Assembly: GCF_913063105.1 (NCBI RefSeq)
Contig: NZ_CAJXYQ010000004.1
Location: forward strand, 305,873 to 369,872
DNA length: 64,000 nucleotides
Source of the DNA: an uncultured Draconibacterium sp.
GTDB taxonomy: Bacteria > Bacteroidota > Bacteroidia > Bacteroidales > Prolixibacteraceae
Direction of reading: 5' to 3'
The notes below the pieces were generated by a model that searched no databases, was not told the origin of the DNA, and was given only the letters and a program-made list of their open reading frames with translations. Within the stretch, counting starts at the first letter, position 1. Each line of letters begins with the position of its first letter. A program made the position numbers and the translations under genes. This document shows positions 33,946 to 42,529 of this stretch, piece by piece.

Positions 33946-36900
33946 ATGAAGAAACTGCTTTTACTCAGTAGTGCACTGTTTCTATTACTTAGTGCACAAG
34001 CTCAAATTAGCGCAAAACTAATGCGCTACACCGATGTCTCGAACGAGCAAATTGCTTTTGTTTACGGGGGAGACATATGGCTGGTTGCCAAAGAAGGGGG
34101 AACAGCCATTCAGCTCACCAATTCTCCGGGAGAAGAATCGTGGCCGAAATTTTCGCCCGATGGTTCAGAAATTGCATTTACCGCCAGTTACAATGGAAAT
34201 TCTGATGTGTATGTAATTCCGGTTACGGGAGGCATACCAACCCGCGTAACTTATAATTCATTCTCCGATAGGTTGGTCGACTGGCATCCAGGTGGCAATA
34301 AGCTACTGTTTGCTTCAGCACGCGAAAACGGCATTGGTCGTTTAAACCAGTTTTTTATGGTAGATAAAGAAGGTGGCTTCCCCGAAAAACTAAAAATCCC
34401 TTACGGAGAGCTGGCCAGCTTTTCGCCGGATGGAAATCAACTGGCGTACATCACAAAAATTACGGAAAACTACCCGTTTAAACGCTACCGCGGCGGATTA
34501 ACTTCAGACATCATTTTGTTTGATTTTGCGACCGAAAAAACCACACGCATTACCACCGACGAGGCGAACGACGGGAAACCAGGCTGGGCCGGCAATAAGG
34601 TCTACTTTTTATCCGACCGTGGCGAAAACATGCGTTTAAACATTTGGGAATACAACACACAAAATCAAAACATCAGCCAGGTTACTTTTTATAAAGATTT
34701 TGATATTTCCTTTCTGTCGGCCGGACCTGAAGAGTTGGTTTACGAGATGGGAGGAGACCTGTACCTTATGGATTTGAACAGCCAGCAATCGCGAATAGTA
34801 GAAGTTAAGGTTATCAGCGATCTTTCGGTAGAAATGCCAAGCAAACAAGATGTTAAAGGAAATATCTCGAACATGACTGCAGCGCCGGAAGGCAAACGTA
34901 TTGTTTTTGAAGCCCGCGGCGAATTATTTAATGTACCGGTTAAAGAAGGTTTCTCGATTAACCTTACCCGTTCGAGCGGTGCTTTTGATCAGAATCCGGC
35001 ATGGTCGCCCGATGGCAAAACAATTGCTTACTGGAGCGATCGCTCGGGAGAATACGAAATATGGCTGCAAGACAGCCAGAGCAAAAATGCGCCAAAACAA
35101 CTAACAAAAAGAGGAAAAGGCTTTGGCTATCGATTATTTTGGTCGCCCGACAGTAAAAAAATTGCCTTTATCGACGAAACCAACACCATTTCAATAATTG
35201 ATACGGAAAATGGAGCGACAACAGTAGCCGGCAATTACAACTGGAATATTGGGCACGGAGGCCGTTTTGGATTTCCAATATCGTGGTCGCCCGATTCGAA
35301 ATGGATTACCTTTAGCCAGGGACTCGACAATGCCAACGGCTGCATTGTTGTTTTTAACCTGGAAGAAAAGAAGCTGACACAGCTTACCAGCGGATTTTAT
35401 GATGATGGCTACCCCGTTTTCAGCACCGATGGCAAATACCTGTTCTACCTCACTAACCGCACCTTTAACGCAGCCTACTCTTCGTTAAGCGACGGCACAT
35501 GGATTTATCCGAACTCCACACAAATTGCATCCATCGGACTGAAAGCCGATACCCCGTCATTGCTTGCGCCAAAGAACGACGAAGTGACAATAAAGGAAGA
35601 AAAGAAAGACAAGGAAAAAGAAGCAGACAAAGAGGATAAGAAGGAAGAGGCTAAAAACGATGACAAAAAGGAAAAAGAAGAGGATGGTGTAAAAGTAGAG
35701 ATTGATTTTACTGACATAGAGAGTCGCCTTGTTTTATTACCGCCCAAAGCAGGCAATATCTCTGCCCTGCTCCCATTCGAGGGCAAATTGGTGTACCTGC
35801 GCCGCCCCAACACCGGATCGGGCGAACGCGCTTCGGCTTTACACTTTTTCGACATGAAAGAACGCGAAGAAAAAGAAGTAATGAGTGATGTTAGCCGGGT
35901 GGTGCCTACTGCCGATGGCAAACAAATGCTGGTGAGCTCAAAAGGAAAATATGGCATTATTAAGGCTGCTGCCGGACAAAAAATAGACAAGCCCATCCCA
36001 ACCGATGGTTTAGTGATGGATTTGGTGCGGAAAGAAGAGTGGAAACAAGTGTTTATGGATACCTGGCGTCGCCACCGCGATTTCTTTTACGACCCCAACA
36101 TGCAGGGAGTTGACTGGGAAGCCATGCGCGACCGCTACGCCAAATTGGTAAACGATGCCCGCACACGTTTGGATATCACCAATATTCAGTTAAACCTGGT
36201 TGCCGAATTAAGTGCCGGCCACACCTACGCAGGTGGTGGCGATGTGGAACGGGCTCCTTCGCGGGGTGGCGGATTTCTTGGCATCAACTGGGCAATGGAT
36301 GGTAATGGTTACAAAATTGGTAAAATTCTGAAACCAGCTGCCTGGGATACTCAAACCCGTTCTCCGTTTAATCAACCCGGAATTGATGTTAACGAAGGCG
36401 ATTATATCCTTTCAGTTAACGGAATTGGCCTTGCCACAGACAAAGATCCGTATGCGGCGTTTGAAGGTCTTTCGGGAAAAACCGTGGCACTTCAGGTTTC
36501 ATCCACCGGAAAAACCGAGGATGCAAAAGAAGTAATAGTTGAACTGCTTAGTGCCCAACAGGAAAATAATTTGCGCTATTTAAACCATTTAGAGAATAAC
36601 CGCAAACTGGTAGAAGATCTGTCGGATGGGCAGTTGGGCTATATTTATATGTCCAACACTGCCGGGCAGGGCCAACTGGAACTGGTAAAAATGTTCTACG
36701 GACAGCTGGATAAAAAAGGATTTATCCTTGACGAGCGTTTTAACGGAGGCGGACAATTGGCCGATCGTTTTCTGGAACTGTTGCAGCGCCCGGTTACCTA
36801 CAACCTGCATTGGCGCCACGGAAAAGACCATACCAACCCGGTTAAAACAAATACCGGGCCGGTGGGTATGCTTATTAACGGCTGGGCCGGATCAGGCGGC

Positions 36901-37248
36901 GATGGCTTACCCTGGGCATTTCAGGAATTGGAAGCAGGGCCTATTGTTGGCGAACGCACGCTGGGCATTTTGGTTGGACCTGCAACCGGTCATCGTTTGA
37001 TTGACGGAGGTTCGATAACCGTTCCCGGAGCTCGTTTATACGATAACGACGGACATTGGTTTTGGGAAGGCGAAGGCGTACGCCCTGACTTTAAAGTGTG
37101 GGACGACCCCAATATGCTGATGCAGGGACGCGACCCGCAAATGGAAAAAGTAGTAGAAGAAGTAATGAAACTGGTGAAAGAAAACAAACACCTGATGACC
37201 CCGGCGCCGCCATTGGAAGACCGTTCGGCAAAAGGATTGAAAAATTAA
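33946..37248 (+). CDS. Tricorn-like S41 peptidase with beta-propeller
   Basis: An 1100-residue exported protease. Signal peptide 1-20 (ends SAQAQ). Two PD40/WD40-like beta-propeller stretches follow (repeated SPDG/SPDSK-type blades, about 30-530), then a highly charged Glu/Lys linker (about 545-585), the tricorn C1 region, a PDZ domain (about 770-850) and the S41 core. The nucleophile is Ser983 in WAGSGGDG, and the base is probably the histidine in AGHTYAGGGD near 760. Tricorn-type proteases trim peptides, probably in the periplasm here. Terminates at a bidirectional terminator. Confidence 0.93.
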   Translation: MKKLLLLSSALFLLLSAQAQISAKLMRYTDVSNEQIAFVYGGDIWLVAKEGGTAIQLTNSPGEESWPKFSPDGSEIAFTASYNGNSDVYVIPVTGGIPTRVTYNSFSDRLVDWHPGGNKLLFASARENGIGRLNQFFMVDKEGGFPEKLKIPYGELASFSPDGNQLAYITKITENYPFKRYRGGLTSDIILFDFATEKTTRITTDEANDGKPGWAGNKVYFLSDRGENMRLNIWEYNTQNQNISQVTFYKDFDISFLSAGPEELVYEMGGDLYLMDLNSQQSRIVEVKVISDLSVEMPSKQDVKGNISNMTAAPEGKRIVFEARGELFNVPVKEGFSINLTRSSGAFDQNPAWSPDGKTIAYWSDRSGEYEIWLQDSQSKNAPKQLTKRGKGFGYRLFWSPDSKKIAFIDETNTISIIDTENGATTVAGNYNWNIGHGGRFGFPISWSPDSKWITFSQGLDNANGCIVVFNLEEKKLTQLTSGFYDDGYPVFSTDGKYLFYLTNRTFNAAYSSLSDGTWIYPNSTQIASIGLKADTPSLLAPKNDEVTIKEEKKDKEKEADKEDKKEEAKNDDKKEKEEDGVKVEIDFTDIESRLVLLPPKAGNISALLPFEGKLVYLRRPNTGSGERASALHFFDMKEREEKEVMSDVSRVVPTADGKQMLVSSKGKYGIIKAAAGQKIDKPIPTDGLVMDLVRKEEWKQVFMDTWRRHRDFFYDPNMQGVDWEAMRDRYAKLVNDARTRLDITNIQLNLVAELSAGHTYAGGGDVERAPSRGGGFLGINWAMDGNGYKIGKILKPAAWDTQTRSPFNQPGIDVNEGDYILSVNGIGLATDKDPYAAFEGLSGKTVALQVSSTGKTEDAKEVIVELLSAQQENNLRYLNHLENNRKLVEDLSDGQLGYIYMSNTAGQGQLELVKMFYGQLDKKGFILDERFNGGGQLADRFLELLQRPVTYNLHWRHGKDHTNPVKTNTGPVGMLINGWAGSGGDGLPWAFQELEAGPIVGERTLGILVGPATGHRLIDGGSITVPGARLYDNDGHWFWEGEGVRPDFKVWDDPNMLMQGRDPQMEKVVEEVMKLVKENKHLMTPAPPLEDRSAKGLKN

Positions 37249-37275
37249 ATAAACACCAAAATTACATGGAATAAG

Positions 37276-37310
37276 AAAGGAGATGACTGCATGCAGACAT
37301 CTCCTTTTTT
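37276..37310. terminator. Bidirectional terminator between the S41 and hydrolase genes
   Basis: Ten-bp stem AAAGGAGATG (37276-37285) with CATCTCCTTT (37298-37307), an inner palindrome CTGCATGCAG, and T-runs on both sides in the matching orientations. The flanking genes converge. Confidence 0.88.
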
Positions 37311-37373
37311 AAAATAGTGCTGGAAAAGACATGATTTCGTTCTCCAGTCCATCTCCACCCAATCAAACAACAT

Positions 37374-38126
37374 TTAAAGCTTTACAATCCACTGCCTTAC
37401 CAGCCCTAAAAACTGTTCATGATTGGACAACATTGCAGGATGTCCTCCTTTTTCAAAGAGGTAAATTTTAAGCCGTCTATTTTTCTTCTGAAGGTCAAGA
37501 TAGATATCCTCAAGATAATCGCAATATTCATCTTCCCTGCTTCCGGTAAGCCATGTCGGGACAGAAAGTTCAGCGATTGGTTTATGAAAAAATGAATGGC
37601 CTCTTTCTGCAAAGCGAAGAAGCATATCGGTATCCAAATCAACAATTTTTTCCCAATCCTCGCCATGGTTATGTTGCCAGAAAGCCACTGCATCGCTGTT
37701 TCTTTTGGCTTCTTCTCTGTCTGTCTTCAGGTCATTAATAAAGGTGTTTAACGGATACGCTCCTTCAAAACTATCGGCCACAATGGCTTTAATTCGTGCA
37801 GGAGCTTCGAGTCCCATATTTAGTGCCACCAGCGCACCTCCGCTAGTTCCAATTACTGTTACTTTTTCGGTATTCGTTTCATCAAGAAGCGCCAGACAAA
37901 CCATGGCATTGTAGTACCAAAAATCTGTTTCAAACTGCTCCAGTCTGTCTGATTTGCCATGCCCGGGAAAATCTATGGTAATCACTTTAAAGTTGTTGGC
38001 ATATTCTTCTATTACCGGGGCAAACATACCCGACGAGGCAGTATTTCCCTGAAGGAGCAGAACAGGTTCTCCTTCCCCTTTAATATCGTAATTCACTGTT
38101 AATCCGCGAAATTGAAAAGACGACAT
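37374..38126 (-). CDS. Alpha/beta-hydrolase
   Basis: A 250-residue alpha/beta-hydrolase fold enzyme. Oxyanion-hole block LLLQGNTASSG near 23-33, nucleophile elbow GTSGG with Ser95, acid likely Asp199 in GSREDEYC, and His229 in KGGHPAM. The substrate is unknown; the family spans esterases, lipases and haloperoxidase-like enzymes. It lies between a convergent protease gene and, upstream on the same strand, the acyltransferase-ankyrin gene, whose end is 86 bp from this gene's start. Confidence 0.85.
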   Translation of the reverse strand: MSSFQFRGLTVNYDIKGEGEPVLLLQGNTASSGMFAPVIEEYANNFKVITIDFPGHGKSDRLEQFETDFWYYNAMVCLALLDETNTEKVTVIGTSGGALVALNMGLEAPARIKAIVADSFEGAYPLNTFINDLKTDREEAKRNSDAVAFWQHNHGEDWEKIVDLDTDMLLRFAERGHSFFHKPIAELSVPTWLTGSREDEYCDYLEDIYLDLQKKNRRLKIYLFEKGGHPAMLSNHEQFLGLVRQWIVKL

Positions 38127-38211
38127 GACGATGCTAATTTTATGGTTTTACAATTAGTCAGACTTAAAGTTATTCTGTTACAAAGCTGTTATAGTTTCAT
38201 GGTTAATAGTT

Positions 38212-39930
38212 TTAATGGTTAGCAATTAAATCAGCTATTACCGGACGTGTTTTTTCAATTCTTTCCAGGTCGAGCGCCAGACCCAGTGGTTCGTATACCT
38301 TTGCAAAATATTCATAAATTCCTTTTACCATTTCAAAAGGTGCCTGTACCGATTGTACAGCGGTAGCGCCTGAATTATTTACTACGGAAACAGGAATGCC
38401 TTGTTTTAACAGCATTGTAACTATTTCTGTGCGGCAGAAAAAAGCAGCAGTATGCAGAGCGGTTGAACCGTCGTTATTGGTAACATCCAGCCGGGCACCA
38501 GCCTGAATCAACTCCCGGGCAATTTCCGTTTTTCCGAACACACAAGCTGTCATTAAAGGGCTCGATCCGCCGGCAGGTTCTTTTTCATTTAAATCAGCTC
38601 CGGATGCGATTAGAGCCTTTACTGTCTGTAAATCGCCTGCAATCACCGCCGCATGAATACTATTTCCGCTTTGAGGCAAAGCTTCTGTTTCTGTTGTTTT
38701 CTGATCTTCATTGTTTTCTGTTGTTCCCGGATAAGCATTAAAAGCAGCAAATATAATTACTAACGAAAGTACACCGGTGGCCACCGTTTTGGCAGTAATC
38801 TGGCCATTACGAACGTTTCGCCACGAGCTGATAAGGAAATTCGACAAGCCAAAAGTAAGTAAGTACACCATTACAAATTTAAGCATTGAGGGAATTGGCA
38901 ATCCTACCAGCGACAAGGCAACCACACCAAGAACAATAGTATGAATAATATAAACCGAGTAAGAATTGCGGTTAAGTTCATCCATAAGCGCATACCTTTT
39001 ATTAAAACTGTGACGAAAACTGTACAGAAATATGTACAATAGTGTAAGTTGCGAGAGCAGCCCAAAAGCATAGTAAGCTACACGGTCGGCAAATTGCGAA
39101 ATGAAATAATAATTTCGCTGCGGATCGATGATATTAAAAAAGGTGTTTAATGCAACCGCGGTAAACAAGCCAAGTGCTAGCGTAAGCACAACATTGGCAA
39201 CAATATAAAGTCGCTTGTTCTTTTTATTTGATTCGAATACTTTTAATTTGTAACACAGTGACCCCAGTAAAAACGACATAAAATAAACGAGCAGTCGTTC
39301 GCGTTGAAAGTGAAAAACAGCCGAATCATACCATCCGTTTAAGCCGAACTGAGCTATACTTACGCTGTACACCACACCAAGCACAAACATGACAACAACA
39401 GCAGCTTTAAGGTTAATTCTTAAGGAGAGTACTTTTGATTTTGCCAACACCAGGTAAATCACCTGGAACATAAACAATACAGGTAAAAACCACAACCAGT
39501 TTTGAGCCGGGTTATTGGCATAAAAACTCAGGTCGCTGCCTGCCCTTTCAAAAAAGTGAAAGTACGTAAACCACTCTTCCTGAGGCAATCCTCTTGAATA
39601 CAGGAAAATAAACTTGTAAGCCGGAATTAAAGTAAATACGGCAATTACCCAAGGTATTAAAATCCGCTTAACTTTCGATTTAATAAACTCAACTGATGTT
39701 TTCGCCTTTAACGACATCGGAATTAAATATCCGGAGATAAAAAAAATGATAAACATGATAAATAAATCAAGATAAAGACGAATCAAACCAATTGAATTGG
39801 CTTTTACCGGATCTACAACAATCCAGGAGTTTTGCAATACATGTTCATAAACCAATCCGGCGTGTAAAACCACTACCAGAAAAATCATAACTGTTCTTAA
39901 ATGGTCGAGAAAAAAAATACGTGTTTTCAT
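38212..39930 (-). CDS. Acyltransferase-3 membrane protein fused to ankyrin repeats
   Basis: A 572-residue protein started at ATG 39930 (MKTRIFFLDHLRTVM); a 37-residue longer start exists but lacks similarity. The N-terminal part (about 1-410) is a ten-helix Acyl_transf_3 domain with the R-x10-H catalytic pattern (HLRTVMIFLVVVLHAG), which O-acylates surface glycans or lipids. After a polar linker, residues about 430-540 form three ankyrin repeats (IHAAVIAGDLQTVKALIASG, PLMTACVFGKTEIARELIQAG, ALHTAAFFCRTEIVTMLLKQG). The fusion is uncommon. It is divergent from a membrane AraC regulator, a plausible controller. Confidence 0.83.
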   Translation of the reverse strand: MKTRIFFLDHLRTVMIFLVVVLHAGLVYEHVLQNSWIVVDPVKANSIGLIRLYLDLFIMFIIFFISGYLIPMSLKAKTSVEFIKSKVKRILIPWVIAVFTLIPAYKFIFLYSRGLPQEEWFTYFHFFERAGSDLSFYANNPAQNWLWFLPVLFMFQVIYLVLAKSKVLSLRINLKAAVVVMFVLGVVYSVSIAQFGLNGWYDSAVFHFQRERLLVYFMSFLLGSLCYKLKVFESNKKNKRLYIVANVVLTLALGLFTAVALNTFFNIIDPQRNYYFISQFADRVAYYAFGLLSQLTLLYIFLYSFRHSFNKRYALMDELNRNSYSVYIIHTIVLGVVALSLVGLPIPSMLKFVMVYLLTFGLSNFLISSWRNVRNGQITAKTVATGVLSLVIIFAAFNAYPGTTENNEDQKTTETEALPQSGNSIHAAVIAGDLQTVKALIASGADLNEKEPAGGSSPLMTACVFGKTEIARELIQAGARLDVTNNDGSTALHTAAFFCRTEIVTMLLKQGIPVSVVNNSGATAVQSVQAPFEMVKGIYEYFAKVYEPLGLALDLERIEKTRPVIADLIANH

Positions 39931-40384
39931 TTGTTTAAAATTTTTTGATTTCTGAATGTTCAAAATCCCGATACATCGGGACAGGAACTCACATAAATTT
40001 TGATCATTCTTTTTTGTGAATTTAGAATGAGGAAAATTCATGTTCGTTTCATAATTTGTTTTTTTGTGGAAATCGTTAGCGCGATGTCCGTTGTTTTTAT
40101 TGATGTAAAGGTCGGGCGAAGCGTGATGCAGGTCTAATGAACTATGCAGCGAAGTATATGAAGTTTGCTGAGGGGGTATAAATTATGATGCAAGCGTATA
40201 AATTATGAAGCAACAGCTGACGCAAAGCCCTGACAAACTGAATTGTAGCGCAATTTAAAAAGCATATGCAAACATAAAAAAACAAGCTGCAAAAAATTAA
40301 ATATGAACGAAAGAATGGATTGGATAAGGGACAAACAAACAGTTTTTGTATTTTTAAGATCATAATTATCCGAAGCTATCAACT
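39931..40384. other. 454-bp divergent spacer between acyltransferase-ankyrin and AraC-TPR genes
   Basis: Long AT-rich gap without a supportable gene. It holds a small perfect palindrome (TCCCGA TACA TCGGGA at 39966-39981) and, nearer the regulator gene, a direct repeat listed separately. Otherwise nothing was recognised. Confidence 0.6.
40176..40213. repeat. 18-bp direct repeat with 20-bp phasing (candidate operator)
   Basis: Two copies of an 18-bp sequence, 40176-40193 and 40196-40213, identical at 17 of 18 positions and starting 20 bp apart, so they face the same side of the helix. They lie 172-209 bp upstream of the AraC-type regulator start and in its divergent region, resembling tandem AraC half-sites. 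The role is inferred. Confidence 0.55.
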
Positions 40385-42460
40385 ATGCCTGGTCTTACTT
40401 CCGCTGAAAAAAATTTTCTAAGCCAAATTACACAACTTGTTGAGGAGAACATATCGAATGAGCAGTTTGGGGTTTCCGAACTGGCCGAAGCGGCAGGCAT
40501 GAGTCGATCAAACCTTCTACGCAAAATCAAAAAAATAACCGATTTATCAGCCAGCCAGTTTATTCGCAATGTCAGGTTAAAATATGCCTCAGAATTACTG
40601 GAGGAAGGGGCCTGGACAGTATCAGAAATTTCGTACAAAGTGGGTTTTGGCAGCCCCTCGTATTTTATCAAATGCTTTCGCGAGCTGTATGGTTACCCTC
40701 CGGGCGAACTTGGCAAACACCAGGAAGCAGATGCAGAAAACCTGGAAGAGCAGGCAGAGGTGCCCCCACTTGTTCCGAAGAAAAAGTTTCCGTTTACACT
40801 GATTTCCTTTTTTGCTATCGTACTAATTGCAGCCGTTTTATATGTGGTGTTACGCCCTGCCTCGCCGGGTAAAGCCAACATAAAATCAATTGCCGTGTTG
40901 CCCTTTTTAAACGACAGTAACGACACCAGCAATGTGTACATTATTAACGGATTAATGGAAGCCACGCTTAACAACCTGCAGCAAATAAACGATTTGCGGG
41001 TAATCAGCCGAACCTCGGTTGAATCCTACCGCAACAACCCAAAATCCACGGCAGAAATTGCCCGCGAGCTAAATGCCACTTACCTGGTTGAAGGTAGCGG
41101 ACAAAAAATTGACAATCAGATTCTGCTTAATATTCGTTTAATTGACACCCGAACAAATAATGACTTATGGGGCCAGCAATACCGGCGAGATACGGAAGAC
41201 ATTTTTTCGCTACAGGCCGATGTAGCAAAAAATATTGCTGAACAAATTGAAGCCATTGTAACACCTGAAGAAAGCAAACGGATTGAGAAAAAACCGACCG
41301 ACAATCTGCAAGCCTACGACCTGTTTTTAAAAGGACTGGATTTTTTGAGAATACCTACGGAAGATAATTTACAAAAGGCTGTCCCTCTCTTCAAAACAGC
41401 AATTCAGGAGGATAAAGAATTTGCCCGTGCCTATGCCGGAGTTGCCATCTCTTTTTTTATGCTTGACCGGGGAAAATCGGTAAAACAATTTGCAGACTCG
41501 ATAAATTACTATGCCGACCAGGCCTTGTTTTACGACTCGAAACTCCCCCAGAGTTTAACGGCCAAAGCATTGTTTTACATGGCGCACAACGAATACGAGC
41601 TGGCACTTCCCTATCTGGAAAAGGCACTGGAAATCAGTCCCAACTCAGATGTAGTTTTGGCCTTCATGGTTGATTTATATGTAAACTATTTACCCGATAC
41701 GGAAAAATACCTGGAGTATGCCTTAAAAGGACTCGAAATTGATATTGTGGCGGCTTACGACTCTGGTGCGGCAAGCTATAGTTATTTGCATATCAGTAAT
41801 GCTTTTATACAATCAGCATTTATCGATGAGGCCCAAAAATATATTGATATCTCACTGGATCTTCTTCCTGAAAATCTTTACTCGCAATATGTAAAAGCCT
41901 ACATTCAGTATGCACGTGATGAAGATATGCAGCGGCTAAATAAGACTTTACTTGCCATTTTTGAAAAAGATAAAAGCCGACTGGATGTGCTGCAGGAGGT
42001 AGCAAAATCCTACTACTACCTTGGCGATTTTGAGACAGCCGCCCTGTACTACAAACCTTTTGTTGAAGCCAGGGAGAAATATAAGCTGGACATTTATCCT
42101 TCGGAAAATGGGAAAATTGCCTTAACCTTTGATAAAACCGGCGAAAAGGAGTTAGCTGATAAATATTTTAATCGATACAAAACATGGGCTGAAAAAGACC
42201 CTTCTGTATATCGCAACTATTCATTGGCCATGTACTATTCCTATTTAGGCGATACAGAAAAGGCAGTGGAATTCCTCGATAAATTTTCGCAAAAAGACAA
42301 ATTCAACTATTGGATTGTTCTTTTTACAGCTGTTGATCCGCTATCTGAGAATATGCAACTTCATCCGCAGTATAAAAAGATATTTGCCAGAATTGAGAAT
42401 AAGTTTGAGAATTACCACAAAAGGATAAAAAAATCGCTTGAAGTAAAGGACTTGATTTAA
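40385..42460 (+). CDS. Membrane-bound AraC-family regulator with TolB-like and TPR domains
   Basis: A 691-residue one-component regulator in reversed order: an N-terminal AraC DNA-binding domain (about 10-115, two helix-turn-helices, VGFGSPSYFIKCFRELYGYPPG), a transmembrane helix (about 137-157), a TolB/FlgO-like domain with the SIAVLPFLNDSND motif (about 170-310), and TPR repeats to the end (about 320-691). The C-terminal sensory part should lie in the periplasm and the DNA-binding part in the cytosol. It is divergent from the acyltransferase-ankyrin gene. The inducer is unknown. Confidence 0.86.
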   Translation: MPGLTSAEKNFLSQITQLVEENISNEQFGVSELAEAAGMSRSNLLRKIKKITDLSASQFIRNVRLKYASELLEEGAWTVSEISYKVGFGSPSYFIKCFRELYGYPPGELGKHQEADAENLEEQAEVPPLVPKKKFPFTLISFFAIVLIAAVLYVVLRPASPGKANIKSIAVLPFLNDSNDTSNVYIINGLMEATLNNLQQINDLRVISRTSVESYRNNPKSTAEIARELNATYLVEGSGQKIDNQILLNIRLIDTRTNNDLWGQQYRRDTEDIFSLQADVAKNIAEQIEAIVTPEESKRIEKKPTDNLQAYDLFLKGLDFLRIPTEDNLQKAVPLFKTAIQEDKEFARAYAGVAISFFMLDRGKSVKQFADSINYYADQALFYDSKLPQSLTAKALFYMAHNEYELALPYLEKALEISPNSDVVLAFMVDLYVNYLPDTEKYLEYALKGLEIDIVAAYDSGAASYSYLHISNAFIQSAFIDEAQKYIDISLDLLPENLYSQYVKAYIQYARDEDMQRLNKTLLAIFEKDKSRLDVLQEVAKSYYYLGDFETAALYYKPFVEAREKYKLDIYPSENGKIALTFDKTGEKELADKYFNRYKTWAEKDPSVYRNYSLAMYYSYLGDTEKAVEFLDKFSQKDKFNYWIVLFTAVDPLSENMQLHPQYKKIFARIENKFENYHKRIKKSLEVKDLI

Positions 42461-42464
42461 AAAG

Positions 42465-42496
42465 AAAAAGCCTCTCATCAAAACTGATGAAAGGCC
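42465..42496 (-). terminator. Terminator after the fasciclin-repeat gene
   Basis: Stem of about 10 paired bases with one mismatch (42470-42480 with 42485-42495, AAAC loop). On the minus strand it is followed by TTTTTCTTTTT, so it fits the gene ending at 42530; it also follows the AraC-TPR gene on the other strand. Confidence 0.75.
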
Positions 42497-42529
42497 ATTC
42501 TGTTTACATTATAGAAAAAGAAAATAGTA

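Noticed and set aside
39966..39981. TCCCGA-TACA-TCGGGA palindrome
   Set aside because: Too short to act as a terminator without a T-run; likely a common dispersed palindrome or chance.
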